Shown: one piece after another, positions 1 through 11,158 of the stretch
Position numbering within the stretch: the first letter of the stretch is position 1
Layout of the letters: the number at the start of each line of letters is the position of its first letter
Assembly (NCBI GenBank): GCA_027605045.1
Contig: JAQFWX010000157.1
Location: 1-64,000, forward strand
Length of the DNA stretch: 64,000 nt
Reading direction: 5' to 3'
DNA from: Phallus indusiatus
Taxonomy: Eukaryota; Basidiomycota; Agaricomycetes; Phallales; Phallaceae
Notes under the pieces: model-generated
What the model saw: the letters and a program-made list of their open reading frames with translations, nothing else
Told to the model about the DNA's origin: nothing
The model's database searches: none
Made by a program: the position numbers and the translations under genes

Positions 1-31
1 AAGGCGGCGCAGCATAGAGAGGTCAACGTAC

Positions 32-115
32 CGCTTCACCGTCGACGATCATCACGAATTCTTCACTACTTTGAGTGTCTGGTTTGTACACGAGTTTGTG
101 AAATTGAGGGGCCAT
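32..115 (-). CDS. Rtc3/SBDS-domain-like protein, first exon only (partial)
   Basis: The first exon encodes 28 codons starting MAPQFHKLVYKPD and continuing QSSEEFVMIVDGEAV. This matches the opening of the short fungal SBDS-like proteins of the Rtc3/YHR087W family, which typically begin with a lysine-rich strand and a V-Y-K-P-D-x-Q-S motif. Family members are small (about 100-130 aa), bind RNA and are linked to RNA metabolism and stress. The exon ends at a GTACGT donor whose G is at position 31, so the rest of the gene lies left of the window. A TATA-like box sits about 80 bp upstream of the ATG, and only 141 bp separate this start from the stop of MLH3, which is transcribed in the same direction. 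Identification rests on one short exon. Confidence 0.55.
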
Positions 116-194
116 ATTGAAAGAGTAGCTTATAGTCTTGTATGAGATACAATGAGTAACAAGAGAATGAGAGAATCGGCCTGGAATCAGCAGC

Positions 195-202
195 TTTATA
201 TA
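195..202 (-). promoter_or_regulatory. TATA-like box of the Rtc3-like gene
   Basis: On the minus strand this reads TATATAAA and lies 80 bp upstream of the ATG at 113-115. It is placed as expected for a core promoter of a short-leader fungal gene. It falls in the 141-bp gap that must also hold the end of the MLH3 transcript. Confidence 0.45.
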
Positions 203-256
203 TGAGTCACAGCGTGATGACGTCATCGACTGCCATGACCGAGCGGTCCCGTGATG

Positions 257-3200
257 TCATGAGCGTAGGAATTCTAGCCTACTCCAATTTATCGGTTTGT
301 TTTTCATGGCGTTTTCCAGCTCCACACTTGTCAAAGGAATCAAAGAGGGCCTTTTGAAAGGCGATGAGCGCAAATTCGTCACAATCAATTGAATGACTCA
401 CCTTCCGTGTGCGCACATGAAGGGCCACACAGTCCTTGACAAATGGAAGATTAATCGTTGGCATTGATCAAGATCCAGATCATCATTGAACATAATCGCT
501 CCTGCGGACAACTTCCTTAACAAGCTCTGCCATATCCATGGACCTATACGTACCCCTGCAGGCCTTAGAATTGACAAGATCGATAAGCTCTCGTGGGCAC
601 AAACGAAGCGCGCTCGTCCAATGACTCGTATTGTTCAACGAAGGCAATTTCGAAGTAACTCCCTCAACGGCCAAACGGGCCAGGTAGCTTTTAACGAACT
701 CTCTTAATTCATCTCCAGTCAGCAGCTAAGATCAATTAGCTCCTCTTTCCTGTTGACAGATAAATAAAATAAACCTTTTCACTAAGTAGTTCGGGTATCC
801 CTTTACCAAGACCTGAAAGTACTCATTTTCGTAATCGAAATCTTCATCCTGGCTAGGTCCAATTTCTCCGGCTGCTTCCAGGTTGAATCCCCACCTCGCG
901 AACACTTGTGAGGGGACGTTTTTCCGATAAACCTTGGCTTCAGACCTATTCAAAAGCACGGGGATGGGTAGATCTAATTGCACCGTCTTTATTCCAGCGC
1001 TCGAGTTTTGCTGAAGGAATCCTCTGCAAATCTCCGACAGGAAGCGTTCGACACGGACCCTTTCATCAGCTGCATGCTGATCAACCAAAACCAACGTTCG
1101 ATTGACTGGGGTAGATCCATTCTCAACCAAACACGCAATGAACTTTGTATCCACTTGTCCTATGACTTCGGCGTTTTCCAGCTGTGCTCTGGTAAAATTT
1201 GTTGATATTGTTTCCACAAATTCTTTATCATTCAAAGAAAGATTATGAGAACGCCGTGTTCTCAAAGATGAACATGGCTGATCGTCCTGCGAAGATACAG
1301 TCGACACGGAGCGTATGTGGTCCTCTCTCAGCCCGAAGGTAGGGTTCTTCCAGGCCTATGCAAGTTGACTTAATGATATGATAGCAGCAGAGTAATGATA
1401 CTTACTGCTAGTGTATTTTGTATCCACTCCGGTAATTTGCCATCTGTGGCGCTGCTTCCCGGCGTCCATCCGAGCCGGCTGATGTCTATGTGTGCATACC
1501 CGTCAGTTTCTATGCCCTCATACTCGTCAGCCCATCGAGCTTCTTCAGGCCTCTTGCAAAAAGGATTCTTTTAATTTAAGTAAAAGCTAGTGGAGAAGTA
1601 AAGCATAATCATACAGCAAATGGCGTTGAGTTCACACCCTGTGAACAATGCGGATACAAGCTCAGCGATTCTTCTGCAGGTGTTTCGATTACCCTTCTCG
1701 TTCGAGGCTTTTTGGTCGGTGAGTCCGTTGAATCATCCAAAGCATGCTTCTGAGAGGACGAGACAAAACCATTGCGAACGAGGAACGAACGAATGATCCT
1801 ATCCAGAAGTTTACATAGAACGTCAGAATCCTGAACATATGTTAATGTGGAATAGTCGTTATAAATAACAAATATCACCTTGACATTAACCGAAGCTTTC
1901 GCAGGCTCGAGGCAGTTGTCGACCATATGGGACGGTAATGTAATGCTCAGAAGATATACCAACCGACGCTCATTCTTGCGAGGTGAACGACGCAAGACTG
2001 CGCAAAAACGTTAGTAATAGAGGGGTGATGCAAAAGAATACACATGCCTCGTTTCGTGGACACACTAGCATCGGTTTCGGAGGCCTTTGCCAACTCAGTT
2101 GTCTATCTTTTGAGAGAAAAAGTGCTGCATACATTTCTTCCGAAGGAGCTGGAGGATAACCTTGCATCGATGATTTTATGAAGATCGCAGAAGGAAAGGA
2201 GTTGACGGTTGAGGTCTAGACAGGTCAAAGTTCGCAAGCACAACTACAGAGGGTCTTTATACATACAGATATATTGGTAAAGCTAACAGATGAATGTTAC
2301 ATATGGTCTTACGTGCAAAGTAACGACTAACCTTGGTGTGAACCCCTTCTATACCTAAAAACCCTTGAACACAGATACTGCCTTCTTGTGAATTTATTTC
2401 CTCAAAGCTCTAAAAAAAGGTCATTTTTGTGATTGCTGAGACAAGGTAATGCTAACCTCGCATATGGACTTTCCAAATAGATGCCGGAAAGTAGCCAAGG
2501 AGGAACTGGTCTTGAAAGGGGTTAAGTCCAGATCGAGTCAATCGTTTTTGAAGCCTACCTTAGGAATAGTGAGAATTCTGCCTTTTCCAAAACCTTCATT
2601 TTGCTCCTTTGCCGCATTTTCCAAAGAGAACGCGACGTGTGGAAACACCATTGCCATACACTCCAAGTCTCTGCGAATCGACTCAACGGTCTGGGCAACG
2701 TTTGGGTGAGTCCGACGCCTAACAGGCAGCTATTCATATGCTTTGTTATATATTCTGATAAAATAAGCAGTAATCCCGCACGTTATAGAATGCATCACGG
2801 ACAACGACTGTTGTTCCAGCGTATTCGCGTTTCCACCGAGTTGCAACCCCGTAATAAAGAGCTTTCCCTCCCTAACCAAAATAAATGAGAGCGGTCAACA
2901 AATGGAGCATATAAGGACATACCTTCAAGATTATAGACCAGGTATCCAAAGCAGTTGCTGTTCTTGAAGCGATTTCAAGGATCGAAACATCTGCAGCAGA
3001 TGCAAGAGCTGAAATTGCAATGGTTTACAGTCGATCGTGCAGACCAGATAAAATATCAATTCACCTTCGCCTCGAAAACCAAGTGTTGATATCGAACTCA
3101 GAGAAGCCTCATCATGTGCCTTAGATGAACCTACGTTGTTTCAAATTAAGCATCCCCAAGCGTATTGAATATTCATGTTAGCATACCGTAACGACCCTCT

Positions 3201-3427
3201 TCTCCGCCTCGAGCTAGCACACGCATGTCTGTTTTATCGATTCCATGTCCATTATCACGAACCCAACACTGCCATAAATCCATGTTGAGACTGATATCGA
3301 TTTGGGAGGCATTTGCATCTAGAGAGTTTTGGACAAGTTCATGGATTATTTGAGGGATGGACGTTAATATTGTCGTTGAGCGTAGAAATGTACGGCTTGA
3401 TTGGGGTAGCCTTGCAATTGAAGTCAT
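257..3427 (-). CDS. MLH3: DNA mismatch repair protein MLH3 (MutL homologue)
   Basis: MLH3 pairs with MLH1 to form the MutL-gamma endonuclease, which acts in meiotic crossover formation and mismatch repair. The N-terminal exon shows the GHKL ATPase motifs: ELVQNSLDANA (ATP-binding Asn/Asp region) and VRDNGHGID. The C-terminal endonuclease motif DQHAADERVRVE is encoded near 1046-1082, and the later metal-binding motifs ACRGAI and CAHGRPSLIPL span the last two splice junctions. The motif set and spacing point to MLH3 rather than MLH1, which lacks the endonuclease motif. The gene has many short introns. The last ones run from a GTACGTATAG donor near 566, and from a GTGAGT donor near 410 into the final exon, which ends at TGA 257-259. 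The start at 3425-3427 begins MTSIARLPQSS, directly before the ATPase domain. The middle linker is poorly conserved and its exons are uncertain. Confidence 0.9.
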
Positions 3428-3530
3428 AAAAATTATTAGGTTTTAAAGATGATCGTATAATATAGTTCAATGCACGACATGGCTTTTATGTAGCCTTTGA
3501 GTTATACAGTTTACTTTTTTCTTAGTCAGC

Positions 3531-3536
3531 CACGTG
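3531..3536. promoter_or_regulatory. CACGTG E-box in the MLH3/OFD1 divergent promoter
   Basis: A palindromic CACGTG lies in the 227-bp gap between the divergent starts of MLH3 (3427) and the OFD1-like gene (3655). CACGTG is the classical bHLH (Cbf1/SREBP/Pho4-type) site. OFD1-family proteins are tied to SREBP regulation in some fungi, so the site is suggestive, but a single 6-mer is weak evidence. Confidence 0.3.
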
Positions 3537-3654
3537 ACCGTGACTCGCGAACTCTGTCAGGCCCTACTCAATCTTGGTAGTCGTCAGTGCCAGGGATTAA
3601 AAACTCTGGTGCTCTCGCTGCTCAGCTATTTCCAAAAATCTTTTACGAAAAGCA

Positions 3655-5711
3655 ATGACTCAAACGCGACTGCGTTCACCTTCACCTCCCGCATCCAACA
3701 AACGAGCGAAAAGATTTGCCTTAACCGATGACATTGAGAGCCGTTTCACTTCTGGGCTACTGGCGCACACAAACGCTCTCAAACTAAATGAAGAATACTT
3801 GTCGTCTGAACCATACAAATATTGCGTCATTGACAAGCTCATTGATGATACACTGCTTACCCAAGTAAAAGACGAGTGCATTGACCAACTAAGTTTTACG
3901 GAAAAATCGACGGACATATACAAAGTATGGAACTCAGTATTCCTTGGCTTGCGATTTCCCTTTTTGATCTCTCTTTAAAATAGGTTCATCAAACCGGGGA
4001 TCTTGCTTCGCTATCATATCTGCCAAAGGAGCAATTGGATTTGCTACCAGGTTTATTAGCTCTTAGAGACGCACTCTACTCCCAACAATTCCGAGAATTT
4101 TTGCAAAAAGTAACAGGATGTGGTGCGCTTTCGGGATCCAAGCAGGACATGTCGGTGAACTCGTATAAATCTGGCTGTCACCTTTTGAATCACGACGACG
4201 TGATCGGATCTCGCTGCGTTTCATATATCCTATACATGCCTCTTCCAGCGGGAAATAAATGGGAGGAAGCTTGGGGAGGTGCATTAGAATTATATCCTGT
4301 CGTAGAAAACGGCGAGCCCGAAACGATACCATCTAAAAAAATTCCACCTGCGTGGAACCAATTCATTTTCTTCGAAGTTCAACCGGGGAGGAGCTTTCAT
4401 TCAGTGGAGGAGGTTATTGTTGGGGGTGGTAATGATACAAGGGAGCGATTATCAATAAGTGGCTGGTTCCACAAAGCTCAAGAAGGCGAAGCTGGATACG
4501 TACCTGAACCTGCTGACCGTGAAAAAAGCTCATTAGAACAATTGGTAAGAATTTTTCAATTCGATCTCGTCGCACAAAAATCAGTTGAAAAGATCGAAAA
4601 CAGACCTCGGGGCTGATCGAGTGTTTACTCCCTATTCTGATGACATCCCACCACCAATTCCTCCAATATTAGACGAGGACGACAAGGAATTTCTTTCCCA
4701 GTTTTTGAATCCTGTAGGATTACTTTTCGCAAACCTTTAATTCTACCAACTCAAAGTTTATTAAGGCATTTCTCTCCGCAAAAAATATTTCTACCATGGC
4801 TGATAACTTCGCGGCGGAATCCAGTCTACAAGTGCATAAATTTCTACGGAGCGATCTTGCGACCGAACTAGAAACGGGGCTACGACATCTCGACACGAAG
4901 GATCTACTAGGATTCGCTCGTGAACAGAAGATACCGCTGCATATCAATGGCGCTACTACGGATTCTGCGTGGACTATAAAAGGTCCACCACACAAACATC
5001 GATATTGCGTTTTTCGAGATCAGAATGCACAAGCAGACGGTGCCATTGCAATATTGAAGCGCCTGAATAACGAATTATTCCCTTCACCCGCTTTTCGAAC
5101 ATGGCTGGCACTGGTGTCTTCTCTATTACCTTTACAATATTCAATAGAAACAAGGAGATTCCGTCCGGGTTTAGACTATACATTAGCTACACCAGGGGAC
5201 GAAGACGTCAGATTGAATGTCATTTTAAGTCTAACTCCAGATGTGGAAGTTCAAGGTAAAGGTAAAGGTAAAGAAGAGGCGAGTTGGGAGTCTGGAGAAT
5301 GGGGTGGATGGGAGGTATGTCATATTATTTACTGCTACAGGAAATAACATCTCTAATGAAATGTAGTGCTACATGGCTGCCGGAGAAGGAGAAGATGATC
5401 CTGCGATTTATCGATCCGGAAAAAAGAATGCGAATGCGAATGGTGAAATGAAAGATGGCGAGGATGATAGCGAAGACGAGGACGACAGCACATTGTTAAC
5501 CGTGCAGCCCGGCTTCAATCGGCTACTTTTGGTCCTTCGAGATGCAGGCGTACTTTATTTTGTGAAGTATGTCTCTGCAAAAGCACCTGGCTCACGATGG
5601 GACATTTTTGGTGAATGGGAGATAGGTCAAGTTGAGATGGAGGACGAGATGGAAGACGAGGAGAACGGCGATGGTAGCCAGATAGAACCGAGTGGAACGG
5701 AGAATTCCTAA
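3655..5711 (+). CDS. OFD1: Prolyl 3,4-dihydroxylase OFD1/TPA1 family (2OG-Fe(II) oxygenase)
   Basis: This family hydroxylates ribosomal protein uS12 and is linked to translation termination and oxygen sensing. The first exon holds an NLS-like stretch (KRAKRF) and helical lead-in. The catalytic domain follows in exon 2: HLLNHDD supplies the HxD iron ligands, and FFEVQPGRSFHSV supplies the distal His. The second, non-catalytic oxygenase-like half runs from AESSLQVHKFLRSDL through IKGPPHKHRYC to the C-terminal LLLVLRDAGVLYFVKYVS. The halves are joined across short introns at about 4542-4581 and 4713-4757, and a further intron lies near 5314-5366. An acidic GKGKGKEE/EDDSEDED linker interrupts the second half. 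The stop at 5709-5711 overlaps the stop of the convergent NOP13 gene. Start chosen at the first ATG after in-frame stops. Confidence 0.88.
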
Positions 5712-7210
5712 TCCCCAATAAAACTATTGTCTACCAGAAAAAGTACTATATAATTAGAATACGATTTTTTCCCGATGGAAGGGACTATTGCAGCTGTCTC
5801 CCGTTTTGCCATAGCTAAAGCTGCTCCAGGTTTTGCACGTTTCGGTCGCGTCGTGGATTCGAGTTTTCTCTTCTTATGAATGGGCGTTTCGTCTACATTT
5901 GCATCTGCATCAACATCTGCCTCAGCATCTTGTTGATCGTTATCTTGGCCCTCAGACCGGTCTTGTTCTGAACCCTTCGGATGTTTTTTCCGGTTAGCCT
6001 TGTCTTGAACTCGTGGTGCGCCGCCGCCACGACGGACAGCTTCCTGGGATGCATACTCAACGACAAGCTTTCTCCCATCCAGGAAATGGTTTTTCGGATT
6101 AATTAGTGCATGTGTTGCATCAGCAGGATTATGAAAATCGATGAAAGCCCATCTAATTAAAAGAGATAAAATCGGTTCGGATGCATAATACCATATCCAC
6201 TGACCCTTTACATTTTCCACTATCTTCGAATGTTCCTAATCGAATTTTTCTGATAAATGACTTCTCCTCTTGATTTTGGTCTTTGGTATCATTCTTTACA
6301 GTTCCATGAGATTTCCAATTCCGTTCGAGTAATGTCTGTAATGAACTCTCCGTAACTTGAAAGCTGAGATTACCAAAAAATAAGGTAGGTCCCGGTGGTT
6401 GTTTCTGAGAAGCCAGAATCTTTTTAGCAGTTTTTGACTTTGTGATGTCACCATCAACCACAGGTCCGGCGGGACGACCTTCGTAACTGAGGCCTGTTGA
6501 GATGTATTATTAGTTTAGAGGAAGAGAGGGAGAAAGTGGATAGCCAACCATCTTTTATGAGAAGTTTTCTTCCATCCAAATTTTGCTCCGATGCTTCAAT
6601 CGCCTTGGTTTTGTCATTTTCGGTGGAGAAGTCAACATACGCAAATCTATCCATAATCAGAGCTATCACATCGAAAAGAAAATTAGGACGATAATTACCC
6701 TTTATTCTGCCCTCTCATGCCGGCACCGCCTTGAATATCTTGTCCACCTTTTTTCGGCATGTTAACTCTCGTAATCTCGCATCCTGGAACATGACGAGTG
6801 AAAAAGTCCCGTAAGGCTTGCTCAGTTGTTTTGAAGGCAAGATTGCCAACCCAGATAGAATTCTGTCGCTTTGGGTTCAAGGTTTCCGGTACAACTTTCT
6901 TGGTAGCTTCTTCCTCGTGACTCTCAGCAGCTTTTTTAGCTTTCTTTTTAAGTTTGCGCTGCGCAGCATGGGAGAGAACATTTTCGCTTTTTGTTTCGGT
7001 TTGCTCTATGTTTTCTTCTGAAGCGTCCGAATCTGAATCCGAATCCGACTCTGGCTCAGAGGTCGAGCCGGTAGTCGCGCCGTCCTCGAGGTTTTCATCA
7101 TTTCCTTTAGAGACATCAGTGTCTCTTTTTCTCTTCAAGCCTTTTGATACGGTTTTATCTTTCGAGCTTGTTTCAGACTCGGAGGAGCTGCTGTCGGACG
7201 AGGAAGACAT
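5708..7210 (-). CDS. NOP13: NOP13-like nucleolar RNA-binding protein (two RRMs)
   Basis: This is a nucleolar protein of the Nop13/nucleolin-like group, expected to act in ribosome biogenesis. The N-terminus is Ser/Asp/Glu-rich (MSSSSDSSSSESETSS and EPESDSDSDSDASEE) with KRKR and KLKKKAKKA basic patches. RRM1 starts at NSIWVGNLAFKTTEQAL and ends FAYVDFST...LDGRKLLIKDG. RRM2 starts PTLFFGNLSFQVTESSL and ends WAFIDFHNPADATHALINP...LDGRKLVVEYASQEA. The C-terminal tail is basic and carries RPKRAKPGAALAMAKR, a typical family ending. Short introns split each RRM. The ATG at 7208-7210 precedes the Ser-rich tract; two upstream in-frame codons are not needed. An alternative 37-nt intron near the 3' end (GTATTC...GGTAG) would end the protein slightly earlier. 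Confidence 0.85.
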
Positions 7211-7253
7211 TACCAGGTAGTACAACAGCCGCGGGCGAGCGGAATCAAAAATT
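7211..7253. promoter_or_regulatory. 43-bp divergent promoter between NOP13 and NDUFAF5
   Basis: Only 43 bases separate the two start codons, so both 5' leaders and core promoter elements must be very short or overlap the opposite gene. The interval is GC-rich in the middle (GCCGCGGGCGAGCGG) and has no TATA box. Confidence 0.6.
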
Positions 7254-8717
7254 ATGAGATCATTCCGCGTCCTTCACCAGCAATTGCATGTGCATTCTTT
7301 CCTCCAGAAACGAGGATTTGCTTCGTTCACAGAGACTCCGTCGTTAGCCCCTTTTCAAATATTCGATAGAAATGCCAAACAGATGCAAAGAGATCGCGCT
7401 GCGACACGCGATGGTGGTGAACGAAGCAGAATGGTTGACTATTTGCGAAATGAAGTAGCGGATCGAATGTTTGAAAGGTTTATGGTAAGTTACGCGTTCC
7501 CGGTTTATCTTGAAAGTATGCGAATGTGTTTGCTATAGGATATTCGCCGAACAGCCGACACAATTGTCGATTTGGGCGCAGGTTCAGGTCATTTCAGCAA
7601 ACTTCTAGAGCCAAAGAATGCAAAGGAAATTATGATGCTAGATATGAGCAGTATGCCCTCGCTCCTCGTTTCATAAACTATTTTAAAGCTGAATTTTGAT
7701 TTAGAAAAGTCCTTGGATAGAGATTCTGAAGAGGAGTTTGAAGGTTAACTATATTTGCCTTAAATAGGTAGTACGTTCAGCTCATCGACTGAAACTAGTC
7801 AATGTACAACGAATACAAACCGACGAGGAAGACTTGCACAAGATTCTTTCACCAAACTCCCAAGATGCCATTATATCATGTTTGAGTCTGCATTGGGTAA
7901 ACGATCTTCCAGGTAAGTGTTGTTTATTGACCATGTTAGGGAGAGCTTTTCATATACCTAAACAAAAGGCGTCTTGGTCCAGATTCAAAATGCATTGAAA
8001 CCTGATGGTTTTTCCTCGCTGCTATGTTTGGCGGTGAGACTCTCTTCGAACTGCGGTGCGTTTATGACTATGCAAGCTAGCTGCTCAAGTTAACCTGTCT
8101 CCGCAGGACAGCACTACAGCTAGCGGAAGTTGAACGTGAAGGGGGAATTTCACCTCATGTGTCTCCTATGACCGGTAGTGCATTCGTTTGATCTAAATAT
8201 TCTCATTTCTTAATCGGTATAGACACTCGCGATGTCTCAAACCTCCTGAGCCGGGCAGGATTCACCTTGCTGACAGTGGATATTGAAGAAATTCGTGTCA
8301 CATACCCTAGTATGTGGGAATTATTGGAAGACCTTCAAGACATGGGTGAACAAAATGCAGTGATTGGACGGTATGTATTTGTTGCGTCACAAAGAAGTTT
8401 ATCTCAGTACAAGCTACGGTAGGAGGCATTTTCTTCATCGCGACACACTAGTTGCAACTTCAGCCATATACAAAGGTATGTGATACCTAATGGACTTCAT
8501 GAGACTTTTTAAGGTTTAATCAACATTTTCAAGAACTTCATGGGGTGGAGGATGGAGCCATACCCGCGACATTCCAAGTGATTTTCATGGTATGTGAGCT
8601 ATTGACATGCAAACTTCGTCTAACCAGGAGCAGATCGGATGGAAACCTTCGCCAAATCAACCTAAGCCCTTGAAACGAGGTTCAGGAGAAAAGAACTTGA
8701 AAGAGGTATTGGGATGA
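7254..8717 (+). CDS. NDUFAF5: NDUFAF5-like mitochondrial methyltransferase (complex I assembly)
   Basis: NDUFAF5 is a mitochondrial S-adenosylmethionine-dependent class I methyltransferase-fold protein needed for assembly of respiratory complex I; the human protein hydroxylates an arginine of NDUFS7. The N-terminus is basic and hydroxylated ([17 protein letters not shown]) as in matrix targeting peptides, followed by the family hallmark [14 protein letters not shown]. The SAM motif I is [14 protein letters not shown]. Later exons give [17 protein letters not shown] and the C-terminal ending [17 protein letters not shown]. About eight short introns. Oddity: at 8009-8013 a run of five T breaks the frame. 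The expected [17 protein letters not shown] resumes one base out, so one T appears to be missing. The stop lies only 17 bp from the convergent TRM10 stop. Confidence 0.87.
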
Positions 8718-8734
8718 CGCGACACGATGGAGGT

Positions 8735-9829
8735 TTACGAAAGCTCCGGATTGAAAGGAGCCTCTTGATGTACATCATCCAGGATTGGTCGGTTCGCAGT
8801 TGGTTCATTGGATTCCGATTTGGCATCGACTTCACTGGCCTGGTCAGATTCAATTTCTTCCAATTGGACGGAGGTTTCTCCTTTCTTTGTAGATTGATTG
8901 AACTTGCGTTTGGGCATGACAGCGAGAAACGCCTTCTCCCAATCTCGATGTTCAACCCACTGGAGTAAGATGTCGAATACTTGGTTTCTATGAACAGATG
9001 ATTGTCGAATATAATGAAAAATTTTGAGCACAGCAAAAGACATGACATACACTGTTAGGATCTTTCTGGTCGGAAGTCCCTGTAAATATGTACCAATTGG
9101 AAGTCGTGCATGACGAATCGCTTGGTCTCGAGCTTTGTTCAGGCACAAGTTCTGAATCTGTTCTTCAAATCTGCACGATTCAACTCGGATACACGCACCT
9201 TGTACCGATTGTGATCGCAAATCCCTCCTATAATATATGTCTCGCCCTCTTTTAACTCGAGTAACTCCTCCTCCGAATCACCAGTGAGATACACGATGGT
9301 CTCCTTTGGAATATTGATTGACTGTTCGTCTTTGTCTTCGGGAGAGGACCACAGGGTTTCGTAGCCATTCTCCAAAAACTGGACATGGTTCCAGCGTGTA
9401 TGCTGATCCTGCAGCTCGTGTAAACGCGCCAATGTCTTGCCATTCAAAGAAGTGCATAAAATCGATGAGAACGGGTTACAAGAATGTCGATTTGAGCTGT
9501 ATGTGTATGCCAATTGCGAGCACAGCGATACCACTTCCTACAGAATTGTGAGCTGATATTTTCTTGCGGCATTTTTCAGTACTTTCTCAGACATAAGATC
9601 GTCGAATCCCAAATCTACAACGATTCTGGCGTTGAAGACTCTCCGCGGGCCTTGTACTTTTCTTTTCTTTCGATCCGGCTGTGTCGTTTCGGTGTCTGCT
9701 TTCTTCTGTCCTGCCCGGAGGCGTTTTTTCTTTGTCGCGTGCCCGACGCTCTGCCTTGATAGATGCGTATTTCTCAGCTTTCAAAAGCCTTTTTCGTGCA
9801 TTTTTCGATAGTTCCGGATCCGAAGACAT
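8735..9829 (-). CDS. TRM10: tRNA (guanine-9-N1)-methyltransferase TRM10
   Basis: TRM10 is a SPOUT-class enzyme that methylates G9 of tRNAs. The N-terminus has the basic helix KNARKRLLKAEKYASIKAE, followed by IVVDLGFDDLMSEK at the start of the SPOUT domain. Further on come YSSNRHSCNPFSSILCTSLNG, then PKETIVYLTGDSEEEL, YIIGGICDHNRYK, then LCLNKARDQAIRHARLPIG, and LTVNQVFDILLQW at the end of the domain. These are the usual TRM10 core blocks in order. The tail is acidic and variable. Oddity: the basic N-terminal segment changes frame at the six-base T run 9724-9729 (A run on the coding strand). Removing one base joins ARDKEK to RLRAGQKK, so an overcalled base is likely. The start is the ATG at 9827-9829. 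Confidence 0.86.
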
Positions 9830-10050
9830 CGCGGTGATTAGTGATGTGATGACTGAGCACGACAGTGCCAGGTGTCGGCACCGTGTGAAAGTGTGCGAGG
9901 GTCGTCATCGGGTCATCTCCCAAACGGACATTATAACAAATCGAACGACTCAGCCTCGGTCTGGCCGACATGACACCATAATAATATGTTTTACATAAAA
10001 CAAAGCGCTGTACTAGCCCGCATTCTTTCTCGTTCTTTTCCCAAACGTCG

Positions 10051-10972
10051 ATGAAGCAACGACTCAGAATCGCAGCGTTGGTGTTATCAGCCACCGGCGT
10101 CCTTTTTAATTCATCTGTTGCCATTGCCCAACTTATTTTGCTACGTCATATATTCATCGACGAACCCGCTGTGGAGCATGAGGGGACTCTTGTCCGTTAT
10201 ATTTTCGACGCAGGATCAGCTTTCTGGGTATTATCTTTGTTATACTTCCTAACATCAGCGGGAACATGTCTTGTGGCTTTCGCTGCGACCATGGAGGTAT
10301 TTCTTTTTTTCGTTCCATTGGTTGTTGCGTCATTAATTCCGCATCCAGCGCTGTCCGGATCGATTGAGAGCCGTCATGCAAGTGTGCCTCGTTGATGTCA
10401 GCTTCTTTGCTCTCGCCCTCTTGGGCATTTCTCTGTACCCTAGCTCGCGTTCTTCAGGGCTGCACTCGTTCTTATGCGAAGAGCTCTCTCGCCCGCCCCA
10501 TCTAATATTTAATGCTAATACCTGGTCAAGTTATGAAACATGCGAGATATGGACGGAGAAACAGCTCGCTTCGACTGCGACAGTAATAACATTAATGATA
10601 ATTGTTAAAGTACGTTGTTCGTAAATTTCAAATAATCAACTGAAGAACTTAGTATATATTCAGTTGCAGTATGTATTAACCATAAGTTCATATCGCGCTC
10701 GACTTTTGCGTTCCCGAATCAAAGGTATTTTAATAATAGATTTCGATCGCCTCCCATAGTTGAATCAACTTATCGTTTTAGACGAGAACGAGCTCATTGT
10801 CTATGTACCTGTATATGTGGTCACTGATGAATCCCCCGAAATGTGCGCAAGGGAAACGAGGGTGTTGCCGCCAAGTTCCTCTATCCGGAACACTCTTCAC
10901 GACTCTACTCGTCTTTATCCACCTATGCGTCTTGAAGATTTTAACGTGGAGAAAGGGATGATATACCTTTAA
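10051..10972 (+). CDS. Small multi-pass membrane protein, function unknown
   Basis: I do not recognise this family. Four exons encode roughly 230 aa. The first exon has two membrane segments: IAALVLSATGVLFNSSVAIAQLILL and a second around AFWVLSLLYFLTSAGTCLVAFAA. The second exon has VDVSFFALALLGISLY, a Cys-containing loop (SFLCEEL, ETCEIW), and a fourth segment ASTATVITLMIIVK that continues across an intron into LQYVLTISSYR. The C-terminus is soluble: DENELIVYVPVYVVTDES and a Pro-rich end. The last intron (56 nt, GTATTTT to CGTTTTAG) is fixed by the reading frame. Two loop Cys between helices 3 and 4 hint at a tetraspan topology. The gene is divergent from TRM10, with 221 bp between starts. 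Confidence 0.6.
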
Positions 10973-11158
10973 ATATAATATACATAACGTTTGGTCCATT
11001 TTGTATTTTTCAGTCCCGTTATTAGTTTTGTAACGTGTAGATGATCTTGTGTTTATACCTCGTCTTGTTTGAAGCTAATTAAACATTCACAACTCCACCA
11101 TCATCCGTTTTAAACATTTATAAAAACAATAATCTACTTTTACATATTGCAAAACATG

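Noticed and set aside
8714..8968. Plus-strand frame after NDUFAF5
   Set aside because: It is antisense to the TRM10 tail and begins at the base where NDUFAF5 stops; it has no family features.
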